The position numbers were made by a program, and so were the translations under genes. A DNA stretch of 64,000 nt from Actinoallomurus soli (GTDB taxonomy: Bacteria; Actinomycetota; Actinomycetes; Streptosporangiales; Streptosporangiaceae), in the NCBI RefSeq assembly GCF_024055715.1, contig NZ_JAMXMV010000012.1, forward strand, positions 124,001 to 188,000. Reading direction: 5' to 3'. Below the pieces are notes generated by a model. The model saw only the letters and a program-made list of their open reading frames with translations, did no database searches and was not told where the DNA came from. Shown here in pieces: positions 49,076-57,679 of this stretch (position 1 is the first letter of the stretch; every line of letters starts with the position of its first letter).

Positions 49076-50746
49076 TCAGTGCGGGCAGGGCAGGTCTTCG
49101 TCGACGCGCAGGGCGACGGCGCACCGGAACAGGGTCATGAGCTGCTGGTCGTTCCGGATCGAGTAGGCGGCGCCCGCCGTCGCGTCGGCGATCTTCCGGA
49201 GCGGCCTCATGTCGACGCCGTCGCCGAACGCCATGAGGGTGATGTTGACCTGGCGTTCGGGGTCGAAGTCCTTTTTCAGCTCGGCGACCAGCCGGTCGAG
49301 CGTCAGCCCGTCCCGGTCGCCGGAGGCGCCACCGGTCAGCACGAGGACCTCGTTGAGCATTCCGGCCCGGTAGCTCTGCGACAGCTCGCGGTAGGCGTCG
49401 AGGATGGCGTCGTACATGCCGCCGTCCCTCTCCTTCTTCGCCCGCAGCCGCCCGATCCGCTGGAGCAGCCGGGCCCTGCGGGTTCCGGTGGGGCCGAGTT
49501 CCCGCAGCGGGCCGACCTCGACGAGTCGCCGGTACGGGCGGACGCGGGCGGGGAAGGACCACAGCCCGAACTCGGTGTCGTCCTCCAGCAGCGACAGGCC
49601 GTTGCCCAACGCCCCCGTCATCACCTGCGCACGGGTGCCGGCGCCCATCCGGGCGAGCGTGGCGCCCGAGACGTCGATCAGTGCGATGGCCCGCAGGCCC
49701 TGCTGCATCTTCTGCCAGGTTCCGCGCATGGCGAGCGCCGCTCCCGGGCGTACGACGGGCAGCGCGTGGGGCGCGGCGGCGGGCAGCCCCGAGGAGACCA
49801 GCCCGCCCGCGTCACCGGCCGGGGTGCGGAGCCAGGCGGTGTGCAGCCGGGCCGTGCCCTCGGCCGAGCCCAGCGCGCCGAGGAGGCCGGCGGCGATCCT
49901 CCGGCGTCCCCGGTCGGCGGTGAGGACGGCGTAGGGGAAGTCCAGGGCCGGCGCCGTCGCCGGGTAGACCGCGGTGACCTGGCGTCCCTCCTGCCGCTGC
50001 TGCCAGATCGTCTGCTCCGAGAGGGGCAGTACGGGGGGTCTGCCCTGGTCGGCGAGGCCGGCGATGGCGTCGGTGGCGTTCGACGACGGCTTGACGCCCT
50101 GCAGCACGCGGCTGAACGTCTCGAGGCCGCCGGATCCGCCGCCCGCGGTCGCCGCGAGGGCGAGCAGCGACGTCATCCCGGTCGCGGAGGGCACCGGGTC
50201 GAGCAGGCGCAGGCTGTAGGCGTCGTTCTCGAACGCGCTCCATCCCCGCTGCGCCAGCCGCGCCCCCTCGCGGCGGGCGCCGTCCGGGGTCATGGCGAAC
50301 ACGACCGGGGAGGAGGCCACGGACGTCGCGGACCGCACCCCCGGGAGCCTGACACCGTCGAACCACAGCGAGGAGTCGGCGATCCAGACGTCGGGCCGTG
50401 TGTCGGCGGCCCTGCCACCGGACGCGAGCAGCCCCGCCGTCTGCGCGGAGTCGCCGGTCACGACGTTCACGTCGGCGCAGCGGGCCTTGTTGTAGCGGGC
50501 CGCCACCTCGATGATCACCGGTGCGATGGCCGGATCGGCCGTCACGGTGAGCGACCGGTTCTGGCAGGCGGTCTGGTTCCGGTAGACGAGCCAGCCTCCG
50601 GCGCCGAGTGCCAGGCCGACGACGAGGGCGACGGCCGCCGCCATGCTCGTGCGTTCGCGTCCGCTCACGGAGGAGAGGACCGCTCCCGTGGAGTCCGGGC
50701 CCTCCGAGTCCGCCGGGACGTCACGGTCGGTGAAGACGGAGTCCAC
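49076..50746 (-). CDS. Membrane-anchored substrate-binding-like domain plus von Willebrand A domain
   Basis: About 556 residues. A short cytoplasmic N-terminus is followed by one membrane segment (about 36-55), then an extracellular SBP-like domain (about 65-345: ITADPAIAPVI-like start, WIADSSLWF) and a vWA domain (about 370-556). The vWA metal site reads DVSGA instead of DxSxS, so it may be incomplete. GTG 50746 is preferred because GGAGA lies 9 bases upstream; a TTG at 50794 also fits the frame. It is co-transcribed with the histidine kinase. Confidence 0.87.
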   Translation of the reverse strand: MDSVFTDRDVPADSEGPDSTGAVLSSVSGRERTSMAAAVALVVGLALGAGGWLVYRNQTACQNRSLTVTADPAIAPVIIEVAARYNKARCADVNVVTGDSAQTAGLLASGGRAADTRPDVWIADSSLWFDGVRLPGVRSATSVASSPVVFAMTPDGARREGARLAQRGWSAFENDAYSLRLLDPVPSATGMTSLLALAATAGGGSGGLETFSRVLQGVKPSSNATDAIAGLADQGRPPVLPLSEQTIWQQRQEGRQVTAVYPATAPALDFPYAVLTADRGRRRIAAGLLGALGSAEGTARLHTAWLRTPAGDAGGLVSSGLPAAAPHALPVVRPGAALAMRGTWQKMQQGLRAIALIDVSGATLARMGAGTRAQVMTGALGNGLSLLEDDTEFGLWSFPARVRPYRRLVEVGPLRELGPTGTRRARLLQRIGRLRAKKERDGGMYDAILDAYRELSQSYRAGMLNEVLVLTGGASGDRDGLTLDRLVAELKKDFDPERQVNITLMAFGDGVDMRPLRKIADATAGAAYSIRNDQQLMTLFRCAVALRVDEDLPCPH

Positions 50747-50848
50747 CGTTGTACGTCTCCAGAGGGAGGCGCGTGCCTGCACCGGAATCCGCAAGCGCGA
50801 CGATCAGCGGGGTCCCCATGATCCCCAAAGCTACCTGAATCGCCCGAC

Positions 50849-51637
50849 TTATTGGTGGATTTCGGTCTTCCCTGGAGACGGCTTCGGCTGCGGCCGCAGC
50901 GAGCCCGCAAGCGTGGCGAGCTCCTCGTACGAGGCCGTGCCGGTGACGACCAGTGTGACGCCGGGTAGCCGCCGCACCAGCGACCGCTGATTCTTGTCCT
51001 TGCGGAACGTCTTGTCCCACGTGGCGCCGGCCACCTGGAGCGAACCGTCCGGCGTGCCCTGGCTCGTCATGCGGGCGACGAACCCGTCGCTGCCGTCGGG
51101 CCGCTCATCGCTCTCCTCGAGCCCGGCGTACTGCTTGCCCGGCGTGTAGTACCCGAGGTGCCAGCCGACCGGGCCGTTCGCCCGGCCGGTCAGGTTCGAA
51201 CTCGTGGGGTACCACTTCGGGCTCAGGCCCTGGGGGGCCTGCACGGTGAACGGGGCGGTCGCGACCAGGCCGTTCAGGTCGGAGCGGAAGTCGACCTGCG
51301 GGATGGCGTTCGGATTGCGCCGGGGGGTGACCAGGAGGACGAACCCGACGACCACCATGCAGGACAGCATCGCCATCAGGAATCCGGGGAACCCGGACGT
51401 CAGCCGCCGGTAGACCGACGGCGACACGACGATCGGGCCCTCGCCGGCCGCACCGTCCGCGCCCGTACCGGAACCGGAGGAGGGGTCCTGCGGACGGGAC
51501 GCCGCGCGCTCCGCCCCGGAGGCTCCCTGGGACTCGGCGCCCCGCTCCGCTGCGGGTGCCTCTTCGGGCGCGGTGCCGTCCGTCTCCGGGGGCACCTCGC
51601 TCACCGGCGTCCGGGTCGCGTCACGAGCTTCGCTCAC
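50849..51637 (-). CDS. DUF4245 membrane protein
   Basis: 262 residues. An acidic, Ala/Ser-rich N-terminus (1-70) precedes a membrane segment (about 84-103) and the DUF4245 domain (115-255), with FTVQAPQGLSPKWYPTSSNL and GSLQVAGATWDKTF. The position next to glpX is conserved in actinobacteria (compare Rv1100/Rv1099c). GTG at 51637 lies inside the end of the TetR gene (17-base overlap). Function unknown. Confidence 0.88.
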   Translation of the reverse strand: MSEARDATRTPVSEVPPETDGTAPEEAPAAERGAESQGASGAERAASRPQDPSSGSGTGADGAAGEGPIVVSPSVYRRLTSGFPGFLMAMLSCMVVVGFVLLVTPRRNPNAIPQVDFRSDLNGLVATAPFTVQAPQGLSPKWYPTSSNLTGRANGPVGWHLGYYTPGKQYAGLEESDERPDGSDGFVARMTSQGTPDGSLQVAGATWDKTFRKDKNQRSLVRRLPGVTLVVTGTASYEELATLAGSLRPQPKPSPGKTEIHQ

Positions 51638-52232
51638 GCCGGCTCTCCAGGGTCGAGATGATCGCCAGCACGTCGTCGGCCAGCCGCCGGGACGCCTCTT
51701 CGTCCTCCGACAGCGCCACCTCCGAGACCGCGCCGGACACGGCGCCGGTCAGCACGACCACGAGAGCCTCGTCGACGTCGCCGTCTCCCGTCTCGAACAG
51801 CGCCGCGTTGCGCCGCGCCCAGGTGCGCAGCCGCTCGCGCAGCACCCGGTCGAAGCCGGGCGGGCCATCGCCGGAGACGAACAGGCGGGACAGGTCGGGC
51901 TCGGCGAGACAACCGTCGAGGTAGGCGCGCGCGCCCGCGATGAACAACCGCATGGGGTCGGACTCGCCGAGGTCGCGGGCGCGGTGGACGGCCTCGCGGG
52001 TGCGCTCCTGCTGCCGGGCCTGGAACTCGCCGAAGAGCGTCAGGTAGAGATCGGCCTTGCCGCTGAAGTGGTGGTAGAGGCTGCCGACGCTGGCTCCCGC
52101 CTTGGCGACGATGTCGGTGACCGCCGCCTGGGCGAACCCGGCCTCGGAGAACACCTCGCGGGCGGCCGCCAGCAGCGCGCTCCGCGTGGCCGCGCCACGA
52201 TCCGACATGCGCGAGACGGGTTCGACGCTCAC
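51621..52232 (-). CDS. TetR-family transcriptional regulator
   Basis: 203 residues. The N-terminal helix-turn-helix is SALLAAAREVFSEAGFAQAA, VTDIVAKAGASVGSLYHHFS. The ligand domain is not assignable. GTG at 52232 has GAGGAG 8 bases upstream and begins MSVEPVSRMSDRG; the ATG at 52208 is an alternative. Its start overlaps the stop of a 45-codon reading frame (GTGA). Its 3' end overlaps the DUF4245 gene. Targets unknown, perhaps this operon. Confidence 0.9.
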   Translation of the reverse strand: MSVEPVSRMSDRGAATRSALLAAAREVFSEAGFAQAAVTDIVAKAGASVGSLYHHFSGKADLYLTLFGEFQARQQERTREAVHRARDLGESDPMRLFIAGARAYLDGCLAEPDLSRLFVSGDGPPGFDRVLRERLRTWARRNAALFETGDGDVDEALVVVLTGAVSGAVSEVALSEDEEASRRLADDVLAIISTLESRRERSS

Positions 52233-52366
52233 TGACGCGCTCCTCGTGGGATGGGAGGCACGCCGGACACGCGCCGTACGGACGGCGCGCGGTGGGCGCG
52301 GCCCGCGGCCGGCGCTCCGGCCCGGGCCGGCCGTTCGGCGGCCTGCCACTCGATGTCGCTGCTCAT
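52229..52366 (-). CDS. Candidate small ORF upstream of the TetR gene
   Basis: 45 codons from ATG 52366 (MSSDIEWQAAERPARAG) to a TGA overlapping the TetR GTG. Third-position GC is about 80%, like genes here. On the minus strand TAATCT lies 9 bases before the ATG, so a leaderless transcript is possible. No family is recognised. It may work as a translational coupling leader. Confidence 0.4.
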   Translation of the reverse strand: MSSDIEWQAAERPARAGAPAAGRAHRAPSVRRVSGVPPIPRGARQ

Positions 52367-52467
52367 GACGGCCCTAGATTACGCCCTGTCTGCTCGGAAA
52401 TACGATCGAAGGAGACCCGTCCGGGTGACCCGTCAGGTAAAGCCCGCCAGGAAAGGCCCACATCGCC

Positions 52468-53502
52468 ATGACTGAAGAAACGACCGTATCGTCCCCGCTG
52501 ACCACCGAGGCCCACGCCCCGGATCGCAACCTCGCCCTGGAGTTGGTGCGCGTGACGGAGGCGGCGGCGATGGCCGCGGCCCGATGGGTCGGCCGCGGCG
52601 ACAAGAACGGAGCCGACGGGGCCGCGGTGAACGCCATGCGCCAGCTCATCAACACGGTGTCGATGAACGGCGTGGTGGTGATCGGCGAGGGTGAGAAGGA
52701 CCACGCGCCGATGCTGTTCAACGGCGAGCAGGTGGGCGACGGCACCGGTGCCGAGTGTGACGTGGCCGTCGATCCGATCGACGGGACGCGGTTGACGGCG
52801 CTGGGGATGAACAACGCGATCGCCGTGATCGCGGTCAGTCCCCGGGGCACGATGTACGACCCGTCCGCGGTCTTCTACATGGAGAAGCTGGCGACCGGCC
52901 CGGAGGCGGCGGACGTCGTGGACATCGAGGCGTCCGTGGCCGACAACATCCGCGCGGTCGCGCGGGCGAAGCACTGCTCGCCCGGCGACGTGACCGTCGT
53001 GATCCTCGACCGGCCGCGGCACGAGGGCATCGTGAAGGAGATCCGCGAGGCGGGCGCGCGGATCAAGTTCATCACCGACGGCGACGTGGCCGGTGCGATC
53101 ATGGCCGCGCGTGAGGGCACGGGCATCGACCTGATGCTCGGCATCGGCGGCACGCCGGAGGGCATCATCGCGGCCTGTGCGATCAAGTCCCTCGGCGGCG
53201 TCCTGCAGGGCAGGCTGTGGCCGAAGGACGACGCGGAACGGCAGAAGGCGATCGACGCGGGTCACGACCTGTCGCGCGTCCTGACGACGGACGACCTCGT
53301 GGCCTCCGACGACGTGTTCTTCGCCGCCACCGGCATCACCGACGGCGAGCTGGCCGAAGGCGTCCGGTACGGCAAGGGGATCACGTCCACGCACTCGCTC
53401 GTCATGCGCTCGCGCAGCGGGACGATCCGCCGGATCCACAGCGAGCACAAGCTGTCCAAGCTGCGGGCCTACTCCGCGATCGACTTCGACGCGGCCGGCT
53501 GA
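52468..53502 (+). CDS. glpX: Fructose-1,6-bisphosphatase class II
   Basis: 344 residues. Gluconeogenic phosphatase, metal-dependent. The metal and substrate motifs are GEGE (73-76), DPIDGT (102-107), and the C-terminal [12 protein letters not shown] region. ATG at 52468 follows AGGAAAGG. Divergent from the TetR/DUF4245 genes. Followed by a strong terminator. Confidence 0.96.
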   Translation: MTEETTVSSPLTTEAHAPDRNLALELVRVTEAAAMAAARWVGRGDKNGADGAAVNAMRQLINTVSMNGVVVIGEGEKDHAPMLFNGEQVGDGTGAECDVAVDPIDGTRLTALGMNNAIAVIAVSPRGTMYDPSAVFYMEKLATGPEAADVVDIEASVADNIRAVARAKHCSPGDVTVVILDRPRHEGIVKEIREAGARIKFITDGDVAGAIMAAREGTGIDLMLGIGGTPEGIIAACAIKSLGGVLQGRLWPKDDAERQKAIDAGHDLSRVLTTDDLVASDDVFFAATGITDGELAEGVRYGKGITSTHSLVMRSRSGTIRRIHSEHKLSKLRAYSAIDFDAAG

Positions 53503-53507
53503 GCGGT

Positions 53508-53538
53508 CCGGGCGGGGGCCGCCGTGGCCCCCGCCCGG
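53508..53538. terminator. Hairpin terminator between glpX and the sugar ABC operon
   Basis: CCGGGCGGGGGCC (53508-53520) and its exact reverse complement (53526-53538) form a 13-bp stem with a 5-base loop, followed by AAAAG. It is placed between two convergent transcripts. Confidence 0.85.
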
Positions 53539-53570
53539 AAAAGTGGCCTACTTCATCGAGGAGACGTCGC

Positions 53571-54452
53571 CTACTTCACCGAGCCGGCCGTGAGGCCGCC
53601 GATGAGGTACCGCTCGATGAAGACGAACAGGATGACCACCGGAACGATCGCGATCAGCGAGGTCGCGAAGAGGTACTGCCAGTGCTGCTGGTACGACGTG
53701 ACGAACCCGGGGACCGCCACGGTGAGCGGCTGGCGGTCGGGCGACGAGGTGATCGTCAGCGCGACGACGTACTCGTTCCACGCGCCGATGAACGTGTAGA
53801 TCACCGCGGTGACCAGACCGGGCAGGGACAGCGGCAGCGTCACCCGGGTCAGCGCCTTGATCTTGCCCGCGCCGTCCAGGTAGGCGGCCTCCTCCAGCGC
53901 CTTGGGGATGCTGGAGAAGTACCCGTGCAGAATCCACACGCAGAACGGCAGGTTGAAGGCGGCGTTGACCAGGATCAGCCCGAGCAGGGTGTCGGTCAGG
54001 TTCAGCGCCACCATCTCGCGGTAGATGCCGATCACCAGCGCGGTCGGCGCGAACATCTGGGTGACGAGCACCAGCAGCAGGAACGCGCCGCGCCCGCGGA
54101 ACCGGTTGCGCGCCGTGTAGTACGCCGCCGGAAGCGCCACCGCGAGTGCGATCAGCGTCGCCACGGCGGCGACGATGAGCGACACCTGCATGTTCTTCCA
54201 GATCGGCGCGGCCTTCCACACGTTGACGAAGTTGGCGAAGTCCCAGTGCTTCGGCAGGAAGGTGGTCGGCGACTTGGTCAGCTCGCGGTCGGGTTTGAGC
54301 GCGGTGAGCGCCATCTCCAGGTAGGGCGCGATGAAGACGAACGCGACCAGGTACCCGACGCCGGCGAGGATCGCGACCTTGGCCCGGCGGACGAACGCGC
54401 CGTCGCCCGCGCCCTGCCGGTCCTTGGGGCGCGGCGTGCTGCGGCCGCTCAT
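53571..54452 (-). CDS. Carbohydrate ABC transporter permease (MalG type)
   Basis: 293 residues, six hydrophobic segments. The EAA loop for the ATPase is EEAAYLDGAGKIKALTRVTL. The ATG overlaps the stop of the partner permease by four bases. No ATPase gene is in the operon; actinobacterial sugar importers often share one ATPase (MsiK) encoded elsewhere, and the same may hold here (inference). Confidence 0.93.
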   Translation of the reverse strand: MSGRSTPRPKDRQGAGDGAFVRRAKVAILAGVGYLVAFVFIAPYLEMALTALKPDRELTKSPTTFLPKHWDFANFVNVWKAAPIWKNMQVSLIVAAVATLIALAVALPAAYYTARNRFRGRGAFLLLVLVTQMFAPTALVIGIYREMVALNLTDTLLGLILVNAAFNLPFCVWILHGYFSSIPKALEEAAYLDGAGKIKALTRVTLPLSLPGLVTAVIYTFIGAWNEYVVALTITSSPDRQPLTVAVPGFVTSYQQHWQYLFATSLIAIVPVVILFVFIERYLIGGLTAGSVK

Positions 54453-55411
54453 GATTGCGCCTCCCCGCGCCAGCCGACGACCCGGAGGTAGACGAGCACC
54501 AGGATCAGGATCAGCGCGAAGTTCACGACCGCCATCGCGGCGGACTCCCCGACGTCGCCGCTCCCGGTGAAGGCGAGCTTGTACATGAAGGTCGTGCTGG
54601 TGTCGGTCTTGCTGCCCGGGCCACCGCCGGTCATCGCGTAGATGATCGGGAACGAGTTGAAGACGTTGATCACGTTGATGATCGCCGCGACGAGCAGGGA
54701 CGGCCGCAGCAGCGGCAGCGTGATCCTGAAGTACGTCCGCGCGCGACCGGCACCGTCGACCCGTGCGGCCTCGTAGACGTCCTCGGGGATCGTCTGCAGG
54801 CCGGCCAGGATGACGAACGAGGTGAACGGCAGGGAGACGAAGACCGCCACCCACATCATCCACATCATCGCCTGGGCGGGGTGGGACAGCCAGTTCACCG
54901 GGTGATCGATGATCCCCACGCCCTGCAGGACCTTGTTGACGACGCCGTAGTAGTAGTTGAGCATCCACTTCCACGTCAGCGCGGTCATCAGCACCGAGGC
55001 GGCCCACGGCACGATGACCGCCCAGCGCACGATGCGCCGTCCGGGGAAGCGCGCGTTGAGCAGCTGCCCGAGCGCCAGCGACACCACGATCGTCACCAGG
55101 ACGACGCCGACCACCCACACGACGGTGCGCAGCAGCACGCTGACGAGGTCGGACTCGTCGAACAGGTCACGGTAGTTGCCGGTCCCGCGGGTTCCGAGCG
55201 TCGCTCCGGACGAGCTGATCCGCAGCACTGACGTCCGGACCATCTCGATCACGGGCCACAGGACCACGGCCGCGATCAGGATGACGGCGGGGCCGATCCA
55301 CGGAAGGGGGGCGAGCGCCCGGCCGAGCCGGCGGAGGGCGCTCGTCTTCGGCGGCGGCGCCGGCGCCGGGGTCGTGGCCCCGGCGCCGTGCGCCTCGATG
55401 GTGTCGTGCAC
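54449..55411 (-). CDS. Carbohydrate ABC transporter permease (MalF type)
   Basis: About 320 residues. Six hydrophobic segments with the EAA loop YEAARVDGAGRARTYFRITL and the GGGPGSKTDT external loop. GTG 55411 is 10 bases after the binding-protein stop. A GTG at 55456 would overlap that gene by 35 bases. The N-terminal Pro-rich tail is cytoplasmic. Confidence 0.9.
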   Translation of the reverse strand: MHDTIEAHGAGATTPAPAPPPKTSALRRLGRALAPLPWIGPAVILIAAVVLWPVIEMVRTSVLRISSSGATLGTRGTGNYRDLFDESDLVSVLLRTVVWVVGVVLVTIVVSLALGQLLNARFPGRRIVRWAVIVPWAASVLMTALTWKWMLNYYYGVVNKVLQGVGIIDHPVNWLSHPAQAMMWMMWVAVFVSLPFTSFVILAGLQTIPEDVYEAARVDGAGRARTYFRITLPLLRPSLLVAAIINVINVFNSFPIIYAMTGGGPGSKTDTSTTFMYKLAFTGSGDVGESAAMAVVNFALILILVLVYLRVVGWRGEAQS

Positions 55412-55421
55412 GGGCGGTCCG

Positions 55422-56675
55422 TCAGCCGTTCTTCTGCGCGGTCTGCTGGAGCTCACCCAGGACGCTCTTCGGGTCGCCGGTGATGGCGGTGCCGAGCTTC
55501 TCCTTGATGGTGTTCGCCAGCGGTCCCCATGCGGCGTTGCCCGTGGGGTAGAACTTCGCGTTCGGGAGGGCGTCGATGAACGGCTTGTCGTACGGCACGG
55601 CGTTCGCGATGACGTCGCCCGCCGACTTGGTCACCGGCAGGAAGCCCTCCTCCTTCTGGAAGTTGGCCACGTTGTTCGCCTGGTAGAAGAAGTTCAGGAA
55701 CTTGGAGACGGCGTCCTTCTTCTTGCCGCCGTTGTTCTTGAAGGCCACCAGGAAGTCCTGCACGCCGAGCGTGTTGGAGGTCGAGCCGGACTTGCTGGGC
55801 AGCGGCGCGATGCCGTACGGCAGCTTGGCGTTGACCTTGTTGATGAAGCCCGCCGGCATGAAGACGGCGCCGTTGAGCATGCCGATCTTGCCCTGCGCGA
55901 ACTCGTTGAAGACGTCCTTGCGGTCGGTCGTCTCCGGGTTCGGCTGGGTGAGGCCGCTCTTGGTCAGGTCCTTGAGGTAGTTGACCGTGTCCACGTTGGC
56001 CTGGCTGTCGATCGCCCAGTTGCCGGACTGGTCGACGTAGCCGCCGCCGTTGTTCATGGCCCACATGAAGAACTCGGCCTGGGACTCCTCGGCGCCGAGC
56101 GGCAGGCCCAGCGGGAAGACGCCCTTGTCCTTGTCCTTGATCTTCTGGGCGTCGGCCTTGACGTCGTCCCAGGTCTTCGGCGGGGTGTCGATGCCGGCCT
56201 TCTTGAAGACGTCCTTGTTGTAGAAGAACAGGCGGACGCTGGACAGCAGCGGCACGGCGTACTGGATGCCCTTGTACTTGTCGCCGTCGATGAACGACGG
56301 GAGGATGTCGCTCGACACCTGCGGCGACAGCACGTCCGAGGCCGGGAAGAGCAGGCCGTCCCGCGCAAAGTCGGCGAACGCGTTGTAGTTCAGGATGTCG
56401 GGGGTCTGCTTCGTCTGGACGTAGGTCTTGACCTTCGCGTCCATCTGGGTCCAGTCGACCATTTCCAGGTTGACCTTGTAACCCTTGTTCTGCTCCTCGA
56501 ACGTCTTGATCAGACTGTCCCAGAGGCTCTTCGTCTTGTCGTCGTAGATCGCGGCGACGAACCTGATCGTCTTGTCGTCACCGCCGCCGCCGGACGAACT
56601 GCCCTTGCTGCAGCCGGACACACCGAGGGCCACCGTGAGACCCGCGGCGATGGCGCCCATGAGATGCCGTTTCAC
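55422..56675 (-). CDS. Sugar-binding lipoprotein of an ABC importer
   Basis: 417 residues. The lipobox is LGVSGC after a short signal peptide; GTG 56675 follows AAGGCGGGG. The mature domain has family 1 binding-protein features: LIKTFEEQNKGYKVNLEMVD, DILNYNAFADFARDG, RLFFYNKDVFKKAGI. The ligand cannot be read, but a chitobiose or N-acetylglucosamine-type sugar is suggested by the dre-like operator. The frame open to 56822 is non-coding before the GTG. Confidence 0.9.
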   Translation of the reverse strand: MKRHLMGAIAAGLTVALGVSGCSKGSSSGGGGDDKTIRFVAAIYDDKTKSLWDSLIKTFEEQNKGYKVNLEMVDWTQMDAKVKTYVQTKQTPDILNYNAFADFARDGLLFPASDVLSPQVSSDILPSFIDGDKYKGIQYAVPLLSSVRLFFYNKDVFKKAGIDTPPKTWDDVKADAQKIKDKDKGVFPLGLPLGAEESQAEFFMWAMNNGGGYVDQSGNWAIDSQANVDTVNYLKDLTKSGLTQPNPETTDRKDVFNEFAQGKIGMLNGAVFMPAGFINKVNAKLPYGIAPLPSKSGSTSNTLGVQDFLVAFKNNGGKKKDAVSKFLNFFYQANNVANFQKEEGFLPVTKSAGDVIANAVPYDKPFIDALPNAKFYPTGNAAWGPLANTIKEKLGTAITGDPKSVLGELQQTAQKNG

Positions 56676-56848
56676 CTGTCCCCGCCTTCTGCTCTTGCTT
56701 CGGCTCCGGGGCCACGCGGGTGGGCGCGACGTCCCCGGCTCACTGTCTTGATATGGGTTCGCCAATCCCCCGGCCCGGCCCCTCAGCCCGTCACCCTCCG
56801 AGCAGCCGTTTTGGCGTGGCACAGCAGTTGCGGCTGACGCCGCAGCCT

Positions 56849-56869
56849 CCTTTCACGCAGCATGAAAGG
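56849..56869. repeat. Inverted repeat in the long leader of the sugar ABC operon
   Basis: CCTTTCA (56849-56855) and TGAAAGG (56863-56869) are separated by 7 bases. A second small dyad (TGCGGC/GCCGCA) lies at 56829-56844. If transcription starts near 56911, both are in a leader of about 236 bases before the binding-protein GTG. They may be RNA hairpins or a second operator. Confidence 0.45.
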
Positions 56870-56917
56870 TTGTGCACGATTTACGCGCCCATTGAGCAAA
56901 ATCGCGCATGGCACTGA

Positions 56918-56946
56918 ACGATAGGAGCTGGTCCGTACCAGTTCAA
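56918..56946 (-). promoter_or_regulatory. Promoter of the sugar ABC operon with a dre-like operator in its spacer
   Basis: On the minus strand -35 TTGAAC (56946-56941) and -10 TATCGT (56923-56918) are exactly 17 bases apart. The spacer contains CTGGT-N4-ACCAG (56928-56941), extended to GCTGGTCCGTACCAGT on the plus strand. That matches the DasR dre consensus ACTGGTCTAGACCAGT at 12 of 16 bases. Repression by a GntR/HutC-family protein, relieved by amino-sugar phosphates, would fit a sugar importer. Confidence 0.6.
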
Positions 56947-57019
56947 GAGGAGAGGGAGGTAGGAGTCTTAACCGTTACCGAAACGCCTGTGACCTGCTGT
57001 TCTCGTTGTTGCGGCCCGG

Positions 57020-57625
57020 TCACGGGTGACGGCGGCCCAGCGACCAGCGGCGCCGCCGCTTGGGCGTACGGGCGTTGACGGACCCCAGCACGACCACTCC
57101 GCTGACCTCCACGAGGGGGGCGTCATCCCCGTACGACGGCCGGACCCGCAGATCCTGCGTGCCGAGGACGGACCGGCCGGTGAACTCCACCCGCACGCCC
57201 TCCGGCACGACGAGGCGGAGCCGCCCGGCGAGCATCGCGGCCCGTACGACGACGTGGCGGCGCTGCAGCAGGGCCTCCCGCAGGTCGATCTCCACGGTCC
57301 CGAAGAACGCGGACACCGGCAGGCCGGCCGGGACGACCCAGCGCCCGGCACGCCGTACGGTCGTGAAGGCGGCGAACATCGGGCCGTCCCCGACCTGGAT
57401 CGGCTGCTGCTCCGGCGTGGCCAGGTCGGCGGTGAGCTCGGTCAGCTCGCCGAGCGTGCGGGCGGAGTAGGCGCCCTCGACGCGTTCGGCGTGCTCGTCG
57501 GCGGTGAGCCGGCCGTCGCCGTGGGCGTCGCGCAGCAGCGCGACGACCCGCTCCCGATCGGCGTCGGAGGCGCGCAGGTCACGCGCCGGCACGTGCTGGT
57601 CGTTCGCTCTCCACGGCAACTCCAC
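57020..57625 (-). CDS. DUF1707 domain protein with C-terminal LiaF-like region
   Basis: 201 residues from GTG 57625. The DUF1707 domain (about 16-70) has RASDADRERVVALLRDAHGDGRL, TADEHAERVEGAYSARTLGE. The C-terminal part (95-190) has beta-strand repeats such as FFGTVEIDLREALLQRRHVV, typical of DUF1707-linked cell-wall-sensing proteins. Longer readings run antisense to the ABC gene and are rejected. Role unknown. The gap 56676-57019 holds the sugar promoter and leader. Confidence 0.85.
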   Translation of the reverse strand: MELPWRANDQHVPARDLRASDADRERVVALLRDAHGDGRLTADEHAERVEGAYSARTLGELTELTADLATPEQQPIQVGDGPMFAAFTTVRRAGRWVVPAGLPVSAFFGTVEIDLREALLQRRHVVVRAAMLAGRLRLVVPEGVRVEFTGRSVLGTQDLRVRPSYGDDAPLVEVSGVVVLGSVNARTPKRRRRWSLGRRHP

Positions 57626-57679
57626 GGCTCGACGATATTCGCTGGCGCGGCATGCTGATGGCTTCGTAGCGTGGAGACC

